From SIG435 sp045530725 (GTDB taxonomy: Bacteria; Bacillota; Clostridia; UMGS1810): a stretch of 64,000 nt of DNA. The translations under genes and the position numbers were made by a program. Shown one piece after another: positions 16,725 through 26,728 of the stretch (positions are counted from its first letter, which is position 1; each line of letters starts with the position of its first letter). Below the pieces are notes generated by a model that worked only from the letters and a program-made list of their open reading frames with translations, had not been told where the DNA came from and made no database searches. Where the stretch lies: NCBI GenBank assembly GCA_045530725.1, contig JAZSCT010000045.1, positions 1-64,000 of the forward strand, read 5' to 3'.

Positions 16725-17078
16725 ATGACCAATATACAGGTGATGCCTGATGAATACGAAAAGAATGTTGAAGAAATGATAATAAGATTCAAAGACAAGT
16801 CAAAAGGGGTTTTTGTACTTTCTCCATATATTATGGAACCAAACAAAGATGATATGATGCGTAAAAGAATGGACGAGTATGTTGCAATATGCAAAAAACT
16901 TGCATAGAAATACAACTGCACATTTAGTGATTTTCAGAAGATGTACGAAGACTATTGTAAGATAAGACACTCTTCCTGTGTTGCATGGGACAGAATTTAT
17001 CCAAATCAGATAGGTGCAACATTGATGGCGAGAGAATTTTTCAAGCATTGTGATTTCGATTATAGTCACGATGTATAA
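16725..17078 (+). pseudogene. C-terminal part of an SGNH/GDSL-type hydrolase, interrupted
   Basis: The frame codes PDEYEKNVEEMI, GVFVLSPYIMEPNKDDMMRK and KRMDEYVAICKKLA, then TAG at 16905-16907, then KYNCTFSDFQKMYEDYC and SCVAWDRIYPNQIGATLMAR. WDRIYPNQIGA fits the catalytic Asp-x-x-His region of SGNH hydrolases, with Tyr where His is usual. The N-terminal GDS block is missing. Truncation, internal stop and the changed catalytic residue indicate a dead gene. Confidence 0.72.
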
Positions 17079-17119
17079 CTTAACGACAGATATTTTTTCT
17101 ACATATAAGGGGTGATTGA

Positions 17120-19567
17120 ATGAAAAAATTTGATATAAAAGGAATGAGTTGTGCCGCTTGTGTCGCAAGAGTGGAAAAAGCCGTAAAGAGTGTTGAAGGC
17201 GTAAAAGAAGTATCGGTAAATCTTCTTACCAATTCAATGATTCTTGATGGTGATTATTCATCGGATGATGTGATTATGTCTGTGAGAAAAGCAGGTTATG
17301 ATGCCATACCTTCTCAGAGCAGTAACAAAGAATCACAAAAAGCAGTCAAAACTGCCGAAAAAGAAGAGCATACTCTTATATCACGACTTATATCATCCAT
17401 TATCATACTTCTGGTTCTTATGTACTTTTCTATGGGACATAGTATGTGGGGATTTCCTGTTCCATCGTTTTTTGAAGGAAAATATATTGCACAGGGGATT
17501 TTGCAACTTGTATTGTCTGCAGTTGTTATGGTAATAAATCAGAAATTCTTTGTTTCCGGTTTTAAGAGCCTCTTCAACAAGTCACCAAATATGGATACAC
17601 TTGTTGCTCTTGGTTCATCTGCGGCTTTTGTGTATTCCTTGTATGCACTTTTTATGATGACGGGAGATTCTTTGAATGCGTACCATTATATGCATGATAT
17701 GTATTTTGAATCTGCGGCAATGATCCTTGCACTTATTACTGTGGGCAAGACCCTTGAGGCTCATTCAAAAGGCAAGACCACAAATGCAATTAATTCCCTT
17801 ATGAACCTTTCTCCCAAGGTTGCAACACTTAAGACAGATGAGGGAGAGAAGATTGTCAGGGCAGATGAACTTAAGGTAGGGGATATATTCATTGTACGCC
17901 CTGGAGAATCTGTTCCCTGTGACGGTGTGGTAACTAATGGTGAAACATCTGTGGATGAATCATTCCTTACAGGAGAAAGTATCCCTGTTGACAAAAAGAT
18001 AGATGACAAAGTGTCGGCAGGATGTATAAATAAATACGGATATATTGAGTGCCGTGCCACCGATGTTGGCGAAGACACTGCACTTTCAAAAATAATTAAG
18101 ATTGTGTCTGATGCTGCAGCACAGAAAGCACCTATTGCAAAAATCGCTGACAAGGTGTCAGGAGTGTTCGTACCCGTTGTAATATTTATTTCTGTCGTTA
18201 CTTTTATTATATGGCAGATACTTGACGGAGATATTGGATTTTCTCTTCAGAGAGCCATTTCTGTCCTTGTGATAAGTTGCCCTTGTGCACTTGGACTTGC
18301 TACTCCTGCGGCTATTATGGTAGGCAGCGGTATTGGTGCAAAACACGGGATACTCTTTAAGAATGCTACTGCACTTGAGATGACAGGAAAAGCACAGATT
18401 GTGGCATTTGACAAGACAGGAACTCTTACCAAAGGCAATCCTGAAATAACGGATATCATACCTTTTGGAAACATAAATTCAGATGATTTGCTTAAATATG
18501 CTTACTCGCTTGAGAAACTGAGCGAACACCCATTGTCTAAACCTATAGTGAAAGAATGGGAAAAAAGAAACGAAGAAGGATACAAAGTAGAAGACTTCGA
18601 AATACTTTCAGGCAAAGGCTTAAGAGGAAAAATCGAAAGTAAAGAAGTCATCGGCGGCAAACTGAATCTTATAGAACAGATGATCAGCCTTGATGATAAT
18701 GTAATGAAAGAGTACAATCAACTTTCCCTTCAGGGAAAGACACCCCTTCTCTTTTGTTATGATAATGAATTTCTGGGTATTATAGCAGTTTCCGATACTG
18801 TTAAGGAAGATACTTCAGATGCGATAAAAATGCTAAAAGACGAAGGAATGAAGGTTGTGATGATTACAGGTGACAACCCTCATAGTGCTTCCTTTATCGC
18901 AAATAAAGTAGGTATAGACAAAGTATATTCAGATGTTCTTCCATCCCAAAAGGAAAGTATCATAAAAGAACTTAAAGAGGAAGGCAAAGTGATTATGGTG
19001 GGAGACGGTATAAATGATGCTCCTGCTCTCACAACTGCAGATATCGGTATCGCCATCGGTACAGGAACTGATGTTGCTATTGATTCAGCAGATGTTGTTC
19101 TTACAAAGAGTACACCGAAGGATGTGGCAAATGCAATATATATAAGCCGCAAGGTTATAAAGAATATAAAAGAAAATCTGTTCTGGGCGTTCTTTTACAA
19201 TTCTATCGGTATCCCTGTGGCAATGGGACTTCTTATTCCCGTTGGTATAACACTCAATCCGATGCTTGGCGCACTTGCAATGAGTTTGTCTAGTTTTTGT
19301 GTGGTATCAAATGCATTAAGACTTAATTTAATTAAAATAAATAAAAATCAAAAGGGGAATGAAACTATGGAAATCGTATTGAAAATTGAAGGTATGATGT
19401 GCCCTCATTGTGAAAAGAACGTAAAGGATACACTTGAAGCAATCGACGGTGTGGTTGAGGCTGTTACAAGCCACAAAGAAGGAACTGCAGTTATCACACT
19501 TTCTAAGGAAATTGACACAGAAATCCTCAAAGAAGCAGTAAGACAAAAGGGATACGCTGTGAAATAA
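17120..19567 (+). CDS. copA: Copper-exporting P1B-type ATPase with a fused C-terminal CopZ-like domain
   Basis: 815 residues. An N-terminal heavy-metal domain has GMSCAAC (Cys11 and Cys14). The ATPase core shows TGESIPVD, the membrane metal site CPCALGLATPA, the phosphorylated DKTGTLTKG, SEHPLSKP (nucleotide site) and GDGINDAPAL. After the last membrane helices a second metal domain starts at about residue 750 with GMMCPHC. Most relatives place this chaperone domain in a separate copZ gene. AAGGGG precedes the ATG at 17120. The gene lies between decayed genes, suggesting recent arrival or retention in a decaying region. Confidence 0.93.
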   Translation: MKKFDIKGMSCAACVARVEKAVKSVEGVKEVSVNLLTNSMILDGDYSSDDVIMSVRKAGYDAIPSQSSNKESQKAVKTAEKEEHTLISRLISSIIILLVLMYFSMGHSMWGFPVPSFFEGKYIAQGILQLVLSAVVMVINQKFFVSGFKSLFNKSPNMDTLVALGSSAAFVYSLYALFMMTGDSLNAYHYMHDMYFESAAMILALITVGKTLEAHSKGKTTNAINSLMNLSPKVATLKTDEGEKIVRADELKVGDIFIVRPGESVPCDGVVTNGETSVDESFLTGESIPVDKKIDDKVSAGCINKYGYIECRATDVGEDTALSKIIKIVSDAAAQKAPIAKIADKVSGVFVPVVIFISVVTFIIWQILDGDIGFSLQRAISVLVISCPCALGLATPAAIMVGSGIGAKHGILFKNATALEMTGKAQIVAFDKTGTLTKGNPEITDIIPFGNINSDDLLKYAYSLEKLSEHPLSKPIVKEWEKRNEEGYKVEDFEILSGKGLRGKIESKEVIGGKLNLIEQMISLDDNVMKEYNQLSLQGKTPLLFCYDNEFLGIIAVSDTVKEDTSDAIKMLKDEGMKVVMITGDNPHSASFIANKVGIDKVYSDVLPSQKESIIKELKEEGKVIMVGDGINDAPALTTADIGIAIGTGTDVAIDSADVVLTKSTPKDVANAIYISRKVIKNIKENLFWAFFYNSIGIPVAMGLLIPVGITLNPMLGALAMSLSSFCVVSNALRLNLIKINKNQKGNETMEIVLKIEGMMCPHCEKNVKDTLEAIDGVVEAVTSHKEGTAVITLSKEIDTEILKEAVRQKGYAVK
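19351..19369 (+). promoter_or_regulatory. Internal ribosome site and ATG before the CopZ-like domain of copA
   Basis: AAAGGGG (19351-19357) lies 9 bases before an in-frame ATG (19367-19369). The Met at residue 750 begins MEIVLKIEGMMCPHC, just like a free CopZ. Translation from here would yield a separate 66-residue copper chaperone besides the full ATPase. Use of the site is inferred. Confidence 0.45.
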
Positions 19568-19601
19568 TACTCTTTTGTATATACTTTAAGAGGAATAAAA
19601 T

Positions 19602-20038
19602 ATGGATATTGTACAGAATTTTTATGACAATCTTGCCACAGAATATGACAAACTGTTTCTTGACTGGGAAGATACAGTTAAAGAACAGGCTTTGATTCTT
19701 GACAAGGTGTTTAAAGATAATGGATATAATATGGAATCAGAAATACTTGACTGTGCCTGCGGTATAGGTACTCAGGCAATAGGACTTGCTGATATGGGAT
19801 ACAGAGTGACCGCATCTGATATGAGAATGAACCTATAGAGGCGAGACAAAGAGCCTCAAGGCATAATGCAGGTATTTCTTTTTGTAATGCAGATTTTTGT
19901 GCATTGTCTGATACTTTCGATACTAAATTTGACATTATTATCGCTATGGACAATGCACTTGCTCATATGCATACGGAATCCGATCTTAAGAAAGCAACAA
20001 AAAGGATTTTATACTTGCGAAAAGAATGGTTGAAATAA
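19602..20038 (+). pseudogene. Frameshifted class I SAM-dependent methyltransferase
   Basis: The start (QNFYDNLATEYDKLF, then ILDCACGIGTQAIGLADMGY, the SAM-binding motif I) is intact. After ASDMRMN the frame stops at 19836-19838, but another frame continues the family pattern: EARQRASRHNAGISFCNADF, FDIIIAMDNALAHM, SDLKKATKRI, ending at 20038. One frameshift and the loss of the C-terminal third make it non-functional. It follows copA by 34 bases with a GAGGA site. Confidence 0.8.
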
Positions 20039-20121
20039 TCCTGTATATGACAGCCGCAATTCAACTTTTTCAGTAGTTTTCGGACAGCAGGTATTTTGAT
20101 CAGTTTCTTATCATTCTTTCT

Positions 20122-20685
20122 TTGACAGGTATGTGTGTATATGCTTGCGGTGCTTTTAAGTGGTATTGTTATACAATGGATAACTTTGAGACGGAATACT
20201 ATACAGGGCATAAAGAAATGATGGATTTTCATTCTAACTTTATTGCCAGTATGTTTATCCCGATGATTTTTTTGTTTCATACAGACAATGACATTTTTAA
20301 CGGTACAACCTAGTGGAACCTTAATTCTATGAAACTGACTATACTTACGATAGCATTTGTTTCTCTCTATATCTCTTTTGTAAATTCTATGCTTGAAGAA
20401 TTTTTCTTCCGTGGTTTTGCATTTCTTACATTGAAGAGACTGACCGGCAGAAAGTTTGCATATATATTCAGCGCTTCTGTGTTTGCCATATATCATATAG
20501 CAATGATGACGGGATGGTTCGTAGTTTCAGTATTTCTTATTATTATGGCAGGGCTTTTTTCAGGTGGACTTATATTTGATTATCTCAATGAAAAGAGTTC
20601 GTCTGTTTATCCTTCCTGGATAGTACATATGTTTGCAAACTTTGCTATCAATACGGTGGGATTTATACTTTTCGGAATAATATAA
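20122..20685 (+). pseudogene. CPBP-family intramembrane protease, N-terminally decayed
   Basis: The C-terminal 118 residues (from 20329) are intact and show NSMLEEFFFRGF with the EExxxR motif, then FSASVFAIYHIAMM with the second-motif His, as in CPBP/Abi membrane proteases. Upstream in the same frame is a hydrophobic stretch interrupted by TAG at 20311-20313, and the first helices are not recognisable. Without them the protein should not work, although the C-terminal part could be made from the ATG at 20329. The 20039-20121 stretch shows nothing recognisable. Confidence 0.62.
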
Positions 20686-20719
20686 TTAAGTCATATTCTC
20701 TTGAAAGGAGAGGCTTTTT

Positions 20720-21166
20720 TTGAAATATATATCTTTTATGAATGATGCCATCAAACAGGCTGAGAAAGCCTTTTTTCAAGGTGAGGTGCCTGTGGGATGT
20801 GTGATAGTAAAGGACAATGAAATAGTATCTATGGCACACAATCTTTGCGAAACCAACTGCAATGCTACCCACCATGCAGAATTACTTGCTATAAATGATG
20901 CCATTGAGAAACTTGACGGAAAATATCTTACTGACTGTTCTCTCTATGTAACATTAGAGCCTTGTGCTATGTGTGCAGGTGCCATAATCAATTCAAGGAT
21001 TAAGAGAGTTTATATAGGATGCCTTGACAAAAATGCAGGTTGTGCAGAAAGTGTATATAAACTTTTTAAATCAGGTGTATTCAATCATACACCCGAAGTA
21101 TATATCGGTATAGAAGAGGAAAAATGTTCGAAAATGCTTAAAGACTTTTTCAAAGACAAAAGGTAA
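20720..21166 (+). CDS. tadA: tRNA-specific adenosine deaminase
   Basis: 148-residue zinc deaminase that converts A34 to inosine in tRNA-Arg(ACG). HHAELLAI gives the zinc His and catalytic Glu; EPCAMCAGAI gives the two zinc Cys. VPVGCVIV and NSRIKRVYIGCLD are typical of TadA. The TTG at 20720 is taken as start because AAAGGAGAGG (20704-20713) lies 6 bases upstream; the ATG at 20738 is too far away. Confidence 0.93.
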   Translation: MKYISFMNDAIKQAEKAFFQGEVPVGCVIVKDNEIVSMAHNLCETNCNATHHAELLAINDAIEKLDGKYLTDCSLYVTLEPCAMCAGAIINSRIKRVYIGCLDKNAGCAESVYKLFKSGVFNHTPEVYIGIEEEKCSKMLKDFFKDKR

Positions 21167-21215
21167 TAAGGGGATAAGCCATCGGCATAATGTTTATATA
21201 GAAAGGTGGAATATT

Positions 21216-22355
21216 ATGCTGAAAAAATTCCTTATTGTCCCAATTATTCTTTCACTTTTTGTATCTGTGAATGTTTATGCAAATGATATCGATCTGAATC
21301 TTACTGCGAAATCCTGTGTGCTTATGGACTATGAAACGGGAGAGGTTCTTTATTCTCACAATCCTCATGAGAAACTTCCCCCTGCAAGTGTTACAAAGAT
21401 TATGCCTATGCTTCTTATCATGGAGGAAATATCCAACAATCGACTAAAACTTGATGATATGGTTACAGGAAGTGAAAGAGCCAAGAGCATGGGCGGTTCA
21501 ACCATTTTTCTTGATGCAGGCGAGAGCCTTAGTGTTAAAGATATGCTAAAAGGAATTGCTGTTGCCAGTGGCAATGATGCTACAGTCGCCATGGCTGAGC
21601 ATATATCCGGCACTGTAGAAGCCTTTGTTGATAAAATGAACAACCGTGCAAAAGAACTTGGAATGAACAATACCCACTTTGTCACATGCAACGGTCTTGA
21701 TGCTGACGGACATTATTCATCTGCATATGATATTGCTCTTATGAGCAGAGAACTTATGAAATATGATGAAATTTTCAATTTCACTACCATATGGATGGAT
21801 AACTTAAGAAACGGTAAGTTTACTCTTTCAAATACAAATAAACTTATAAGATTTTACGAAGGTGCCACAGGGCTTAAGACAGGTTCCACATCATTAGCCA
21901 AAAACTGCATAAGCGCCACAGCAAAAAGAGATGGTATGCATCTTATTGCAGTTGTAATGGCTGCCCCTACATCAAAGGACAGATTTTCTGATGCGTCAAA
22001 ACTATTGAATTTCGGATTTAATACATACAAAGTCACAACATTCAGAAAATCAGGTGATTCATCAGGATTTTTCGATGTAAAAAAGGGGAAAACAAATAAG
22101 GGGGAAATGCTTTACAAAACGGGCTTTGGATATTTATCAAAAAAAGATCAGAACAAAAAGATAGAAGAAAAAATAATTATTGATAAAGAAATTATTGCAC
22201 CAGTTACAAAAGGTGATATAATAGGGAGAGCAGAGTTTTATTGCGAAGGAAAACTTCTTGGCTCATCAGATATAGTATCAGGTGCTGATATAGAAAAAAT
22301 GAGATTAAAAGATAATTTCAAGGATTTGCTTCATAGATTTCTTGCTGAGAAATGA
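21216..22355 (+). CDS. dacF: D-alanyl-D-alanine carboxypeptidase (DacF-like penicillin-binding protein)
   Basis: 379 residues with a Sec signal peptide (LKKFLIVPIILSLFVSVNVYA). The penicillin-binding motifs are PASVTKIM (catalytic Ser with Lys), SGNDA (SxN) and GLKTGST (KTG). The rest resembles the PBP5 C-terminal beta domain. It trims the terminal D-Ala from peptidoglycan outside the membrane. In bacilli dacF sits before spoIIA; here the spoIIA operon is 35 kb away. GAAAGGTGG precedes the ATG. Confidence 0.9.
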   Translation: MLKKFLIVPIILSLFVSVNVYANDIDLNLTAKSCVLMDYETGEVLYSHNPHEKLPPASVTKIMPMLLIMEEISNNRLKLDDMVTGSERAKSMGGSTIFLDAGESLSVKDMLKGIAVASGNDATVAMAEHISGTVEAFVDKMNNRAKELGMNNTHFVTCNGLDADGHYSSAYDIALMSRELMKYDEIFNFTTIWMDNLRNGKFTLSNTNKLIRFYEGATGLKTGSTSLAKNCISATAKRDGMHLIAVVMAAPTSKDRFSDASKLLNFGFNTYKVTTFRKSGDSSGFFDVKKGKTNKGEMLYKTGFGYLSKKDQNKKIEEKIIIDKEIIAPVTKGDIIGRAEFYCEGKLLGSSDIVSGADIEKMRLKDNFKDLLHRFLAEK

Positions 22356-22384
22356 TGTGATTTCAAAGGAAAAGAGGATGAAAA

Positions 22385-23422
22385 ATGACAAAAAGAATAA
22401 AAGTCGGAAACCTATATATAGGTGGAGGAGAAAAAATACTTATCCAATCAATGACAAATGTCAAAACTGCGGATTATGACAAATGCATTGAGCAGATTAT
22501 TGCATTGGAAGAGGCAGGATGCCACATTATCCGTGTGGCAGTACCTGATGAAAAAAGTGCCGATGCTATTGCGAAGATCAAACCGAAAATCCATATTCCT
22601 CTTGTGGCAGACATTCACTTTGATTATAAATTGGCTCTCAAATGTATGGAAAACGGTGTTGATAAAATAAGAATCAACCCCGGAAATATCGGCGAAGAAT
22701 CGAGAGTAAAAGAAGTTGCGAAGATGGCAGATTCTCTTGGTATCCCTATCAGAATCGGAGTTAACGGCGGATCATTGGAAAAGGAAATACTCAAAAAATA
22801 CGGTCATCCATCACCTGAGGCAATGGTAGAAAGTGCCAGAGGACACGTTGATATACTCAATAAATTTGATTTTGACAATATTGTTATATCTCTCAAAGCC
22901 TCTAATGTAAAAAACACTATAGAGGCATACAGACTTGCAAGTAAAACATTTGATTATCCTCTCCATCTTGGAGTTACTGAAGCAGGTACATTTCTTGGCG
23001 GTACAATCAAGTCTGCCATCGGTATAGGTTCACTTCTTGCAGATGGTATCGGGGATACTGTCAGAGTATCCCTTACAGACGATCCTGTAAGAGAGGTGGA
23101 GATTGCACGTGAACTTTTAAAAGCCCTCAATCTTCTGGAGGATGCGCCTGAGTTTGTATCTTGTCCCACATGTGCAAGATGCAATTATGATATGATTTCT
23201 CTTGCAAACAAGGTGGAAGATTACCTTAAGTCAGTACACAAAAAAGTCAAGGTTGCTGTAATGGGTTGTGCAGTAAACGGCCCAGGTGAAGCAAGAGAAG
23301 CAGATATCGGTGTTGCAGGCGGAAAAGGTGAAGGATTGCTCTTTAAAAAAGGCGAAATTGTGAAAAAAATCCCCGAGTGCGAACTTTTTGATGCAATTAA
23401 GAAGGAAATTGATGAATTTTAG
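22385..23422 (+). CDS. ispG: 4-hydroxy-3-methylbut-2-enyl diphosphate synthase (flavodoxin/ferredoxin)
   Basis: Iron-sulfur enzyme of the MEP isoprenoid pathway, 345 residues. IQSMTNVKTADY, PLVADIHFDYKLAL, RINPGNIG and GVTEAGT build the TIM barrel; CPTC and MGCAVNGPGEA hold the 4Fe-4S cysteines and the catalytic Glu. It follows dacF by 29 bases. The next gene, proS, has its own 74-base leader. Confidence 0.95.
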   Translation: MTKRIKVGNLYIGGGEKILIQSMTNVKTADYDKCIEQIIALEEAGCHIIRVAVPDEKSADAIAKIKPKIHIPLVADIHFDYKLALKCMENGVDKIRINPGNIGEESRVKEVAKMADSLGIPIRIGVNGGSLEKEILKKYGHPSPEAMVESARGHVDILNKFDFDNIVISLKASNVKNTIEAYRLASKTFDYPLHLGVTEAGTFLGGTIKSAIGIGSLLADGIGDTVRVSLTDDPVREVEIARELLKALNLLEDAPEFVSCPTCARCNYDMISLANKVEDYLKSVHKKVKVAVMGCAVNGPGEAREADIGVAGGKGEGLLFKKGEIVKKIPECELFDAIKKEIDEF

Positions 23423-23496
23423 TGAAAAACAGTTGCAAGTTAAAGGGAAATATGCTAAAATATATTGGAATTTTTAGTACATAAGGAGAAATCATA

Positions 23497-25203
23497 ATGA
23501 GATTATCTAAATATTTAATGCCAACATTAAGAGAAGTTCCTGCAGAAGCAGAGATTGTAAGTCATCAGTTGATGCTTCGTGCAGGTATTATGAGAAAACT
23601 CGCTTCAGGCGTGTATTCTTATTTGCCTATGGGACTTCGTTCACTTAAAAAAGTAGAGAATATCATCAGAGAAGAAATGGACAAGCAAGGTGCTATTGAA
23701 GTGCTTATGAGTGCCCTTCTTCCAGCAGAAAGTTATCAGGCTTCAGGCAGATGGGATGTTTTCGGTCAGAGTATGTTCCGTTTGAAAGACAGATCAAACA
23801 GAGATTTCTGCCTCGGACCTACACATGAAGAAATCTTTACAGAAACTGTTAAGGCTACTATCAAGTCATACAAGCAACTTCCTGTCACTCTCTATCAGAT
23901 TCAGACCAAATACCGCGATGAAGCGAGACCACGTTTTGGTGTTATCAGAAGCAGAGAGTTCATAATGAAAGATGCGTACAGTTTTGATAAGGACGAAAAG
24001 GGCCTTGATGAATCATATCAGAAGATGTACAAGGCATATAGAAGTGCTTTTGACAGACTTAGTATGGACTACATCATTGTTGATGCAGATTCAGGTGCTA
24101 TGGGTGGCAGCGGTTCTCAGGAATTTATGGTAAAATCGGAAATCGGTGAAGACTCCATCGCATTCTGTGAATCATGCGGATATAGTGCAAATATCGAAAA
24201 AGCCGCTTGTGTAACAGATGAAAATACAAATAAAGAAGAAATGAAAGAACTTACAAAAGTTCATACTCCAAATGCAGGCACAATCGAGGAACTTGTTGCG
24301 TTTCTCAATACAACCGCAGATAAATTTGCAAAGACTCTTATCTACAAGGCAGAGGACAAACTTGTTGCTGTTATGGTAAGAGGAGACAGAGAAGTAAACG
24401 AAGTAAAACTTGCAAACTATCTTGGTGTTACAGAAGTGGAACTTGCTCCTGCGGCTGATGTATGCGAAGTAACAAATGCTAGAGTTGGTTTTGCAGGTCC
24501 TGTAGGACTCAAAATTGATGTTATCTGCGACAGAGAAGTTATGAATATGCAGAACTTTGTTGTAGGTGCAAATGAGTCAGATTATCATTTCACAAATGTA
24601 AATATTGAAAGAGATTTCACACCTTCACACATAGGTGATTTCAGAAATATCGAAAAGGGCGACAAGTGTCCTTTGTGCGGCAAACCTATTGATATCTGCA
24701 AGGGTATTGAAGTAGGACATATATTCAAACTTGGTACAAAGTACTCAAAAGCCCTTGATTGTACATTCCTTGACGAAAACGGCAAGGCTCAGGTGCCTAT
24801 TATGGGTTGCTACGGCATCGGTGTTTCAAGATGTGTTGCTGCTATCGTTGAAGAGCACAGCGATGAAAAGGGTATCATCTGGCCTATGAACATTGCTCCT
24901 TACCACGTAAATATTGTATGTGCAAATATGAAGGACGAGGATGCAGTTAAACTAAGTGAAGAACTTTACAATGAATTTTTGGAAAATAGCGTTGAAGTTA
25001 TCTATGATGACAGAAACGAAAGAGCAGGTGTTAAATTCAATGATGCTGACCTTATTGGTATTCCGATCAGAATTACCGTCGGTAAGAAGGCAAAAGAAGG
25101 CATTGTTGAGTATAAATTAAGATGCTCTGACGAAATAACAGAAGTAAATTCTTCAGATGTAGTAAAAATAGTTATGGATGAAATTAAGGACAAACTTAAC
25201 TAA
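23497..25203 (+). CDS. proS: Prolyl-tRNA synthetase
   Basis: Class II synthetase, 568 residues, bacterial type. Motif 2 (YRDEARPRFGVIRSREFIMKD split by FGVIRSREF), GPTHEE, the editing insertion (about 225-400) and motif 3 (GCYGIGVSRCVAAI) are seen, followed by the anticodon-binding domain. The 74-base leader is too short for a T-box and shows no T-box sequence. AAGGAG precedes the ATG by 9 bases. Confidence 0.95.
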   Translation: MRLSKYLMPTLREVPAEAEIVSHQLMLRAGIMRKLASGVYSYLPMGLRSLKKVENIIREEMDKQGAIEVLMSALLPAESYQASGRWDVFGQSMFRLKDRSNRDFCLGPTHEEIFTETVKATIKSYKQLPVTLYQIQTKYRDEARPRFGVIRSREFIMKDAYSFDKDEKGLDESYQKMYKAYRSAFDRLSMDYIIVDADSGAMGGSGSQEFMVKSEIGEDSIAFCESCGYSANIEKAACVTDENTNKEEMKELTKVHTPNAGTIEELVAFLNTTADKFAKTLIYKAEDKLVAVMVRGDREVNEVKLANYLGVTEVELAPAADVCEVTNARVGFAGPVGLKIDVICDREVMNMQNFVVGANESDYHFTNVNIERDFTPSHIGDFRNIEKGDKCPLCGKPIDICKGIEVGHIFKLGTKYSKALDCTFLDENGKAQVPIMGCYGIGVSRCVAAIVEEHSDEKGIIWPMNIAPYHVNIVCANMKDEDAVKLSEELYNEFLENSVEVIYDDRNERAGVKFNDADLIGIPIRITVGKKAKEGIVEYKLRCSDEITEVNSSDVVKIVMDEIKDKLN

Positions 25204-25225
25204 TATTTGAAAGGAACTGATTGAA

Positions 25226-26671
25226 ATGTCAAAAGCAAGAACAAGATTTGCACCAAGTCCTACAGGATATATGCATATCGGCAACTTAAGAACCGCTTTG
25301 TATGCATATCTTCTTACCAAAAATCTTGGTGGCGACTATATACTTCGTATTGAAGATACCGACCAGGAAAGATATGTTGAAGGTGCTGTTGATCTTATAT
25401 ACCGCACAATGAAGGAAACAGGACTTAAGCACGACGAAGGTCCTGATGTAGGTGGGGATTATGGTCCATATATTCAGAGTGACAGAATGAGTATATACAA
25501 AGAATATGCTGAAAAACTCGTTGAACTCGGCGGTGCTTATTACTGTTTCTGCGGTAAAGAAAGACTTGAAGAAATGAAAGAAGAACAGGCAAAGAAAGGC
25601 CTTGTTCCAAAGTATGACGGACATTGCAGAAATCTTTCAAAAGAAGAAATTCAGGCAAAACTCGATGCAGGTGAACCATACGTTATCAGACAAAAAATCG
25701 ATCCAAGAGGTACAACTACATTTGAAGATGCTGTATTCGGCTCAATTACAGTAGAGAATTCTTCATTGGACGAAAATGTACTTCTTAAGTCAGACGGACT
25801 TCCAACATACAACTTTGCAAATGTTGTAGATGACCATCTTATGAAGATTACACACGTTATCAGAGGTAATGAATACCTTTCAAGCACACCTAAGTACAAT
25901 CTTTTGTACAATTCATTCGGTTGGGAAATCCCAACATATGTACATGTATCTCCGATTATTAAGGAATCAGGTAAAAAACTTTCCAAGAGAGAAGGAGATG
26001 CTTCATATGAAGATTTCACAAACAAGGGTTACCTTAAGGATGCAATCATAAACTATATTGCACTTCTTGGATGGAGCCCCGGCGGTGAACAGGAGATATT
26101 TACAATGGATGAACTTGTTGAGCATTTCTCCATTTCAGGTATTTCCAAATCTCCAGCAGTTTTTGATGAAAAGAAACTTGCCTGGATCAATGGTGAATAT
26201 ATCAGAAAACTTTCTATGGAAGAATTTGAAGAACTTGCTAAACCATGGTTCGAAAAGGCTATCAAGAAAGATGTTGATTATAAGAAACTTGCAGTACTTA
26301 TGCATGACAGAACAGAAAAGTTCATCGACATTGTTGAGCAGCTCGACTTCATTGATGAACTTCCTGATTATGATATCGATCTTTATAATCACAAAAAGAT
26401 GAAGACAAATCCTGAGAATTCATTAGATAGTCTTAAAGAAGCATTGCCTGTTCTTGAAGCGCTCACAGAGTGGAATGAAGAATCCATTCACAATGCACTC
26501 TTTAGCCTTATAGAAAAACTTGGTGTTAAGAATGGTCTTATCCTCTGGCCTGTGAGAGTAGCCTTGAGCGGAAAGTCATTTACACCTGGTGGTGCTATCG
26601 AAATTGCAGATCTTCTTGGCAAGGAAGAAAGTATCGAAAGAATCAAAAAAGGTATCGAAAAATTATCATAA
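25226..26671 (+). CDS. gltX: Glutamyl-tRNA synthetase
   Basis: Class I synthetase, 481 residues. HIGH motif in PSPTGYMHIGNLRTAL (12-27) and KMSKS equivalent in KKLSKREGD. IEDTDQERYVEGA and the C-terminal helical anticodon-binding domain fit the bacterial discriminating or non-discriminating type, which cannot be told apart here. It follows proS by 22 bases, probably in one operon. Confidence 0.95.
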   Translation: MSKARTRFAPSPTGYMHIGNLRTALYAYLLTKNLGGDYILRIEDTDQERYVEGAVDLIYRTMKETGLKHDEGPDVGGDYGPYIQSDRMSIYKEYAEKLVELGGAYYCFCGKERLEEMKEEQAKKGLVPKYDGHCRNLSKEEIQAKLDAGEPYVIRQKIDPRGTTTFEDAVFGSITVENSSLDENVLLKSDGLPTYNFANVVDDHLMKITHVIRGNEYLSSTPKYNLLYNSFGWEIPTYVHVSPIIKESGKKLSKREGDASYEDFTNKGYLKDAIINYIALLGWSPGGEQEIFTMDELVEHFSISGISKSPAVFDEKKLAWINGEYIRKLSMEEFEELAKPWFEKAIKKDVDYKKLAVLMHDRTEKFIDIVEQLDFIDELPDYDIDLYNHKKMKTNPENSLDSLKEALPVLEALTEWNEESIHNALFSLIEKLGVKNGLILWPVRVALSGKSFTPGGAIEIADLLGKEESIERIKKGIEKLS

Positions 26672-26677
26672 TCGATT

Positions 26678-26701
26678 AAGCGGACAAATACTTGTCCGCT
26701 T
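26678..26701 (+). terminator. Hairpin after gltX
   Basis: AAGCGGACAA (26678-26687) pairs with TTGTCCGCTT (26692-26701) around a 4-base loop. The T tract is weak (GATTTG), so it may be an attenuating or RNA-stabilising hairpin before lspA. Confidence 0.6.
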
Positions 26702-26728
26702 GATTTGAATACAGAGGTATTATATTTT

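Noticed and set aside
23423..23496. A T-box leader before proS
   Set aside because: The leader is only 74 bases and lacks the conserved AGGGTGGNACCGCG block; the valS leader of 30 bases is also too short.
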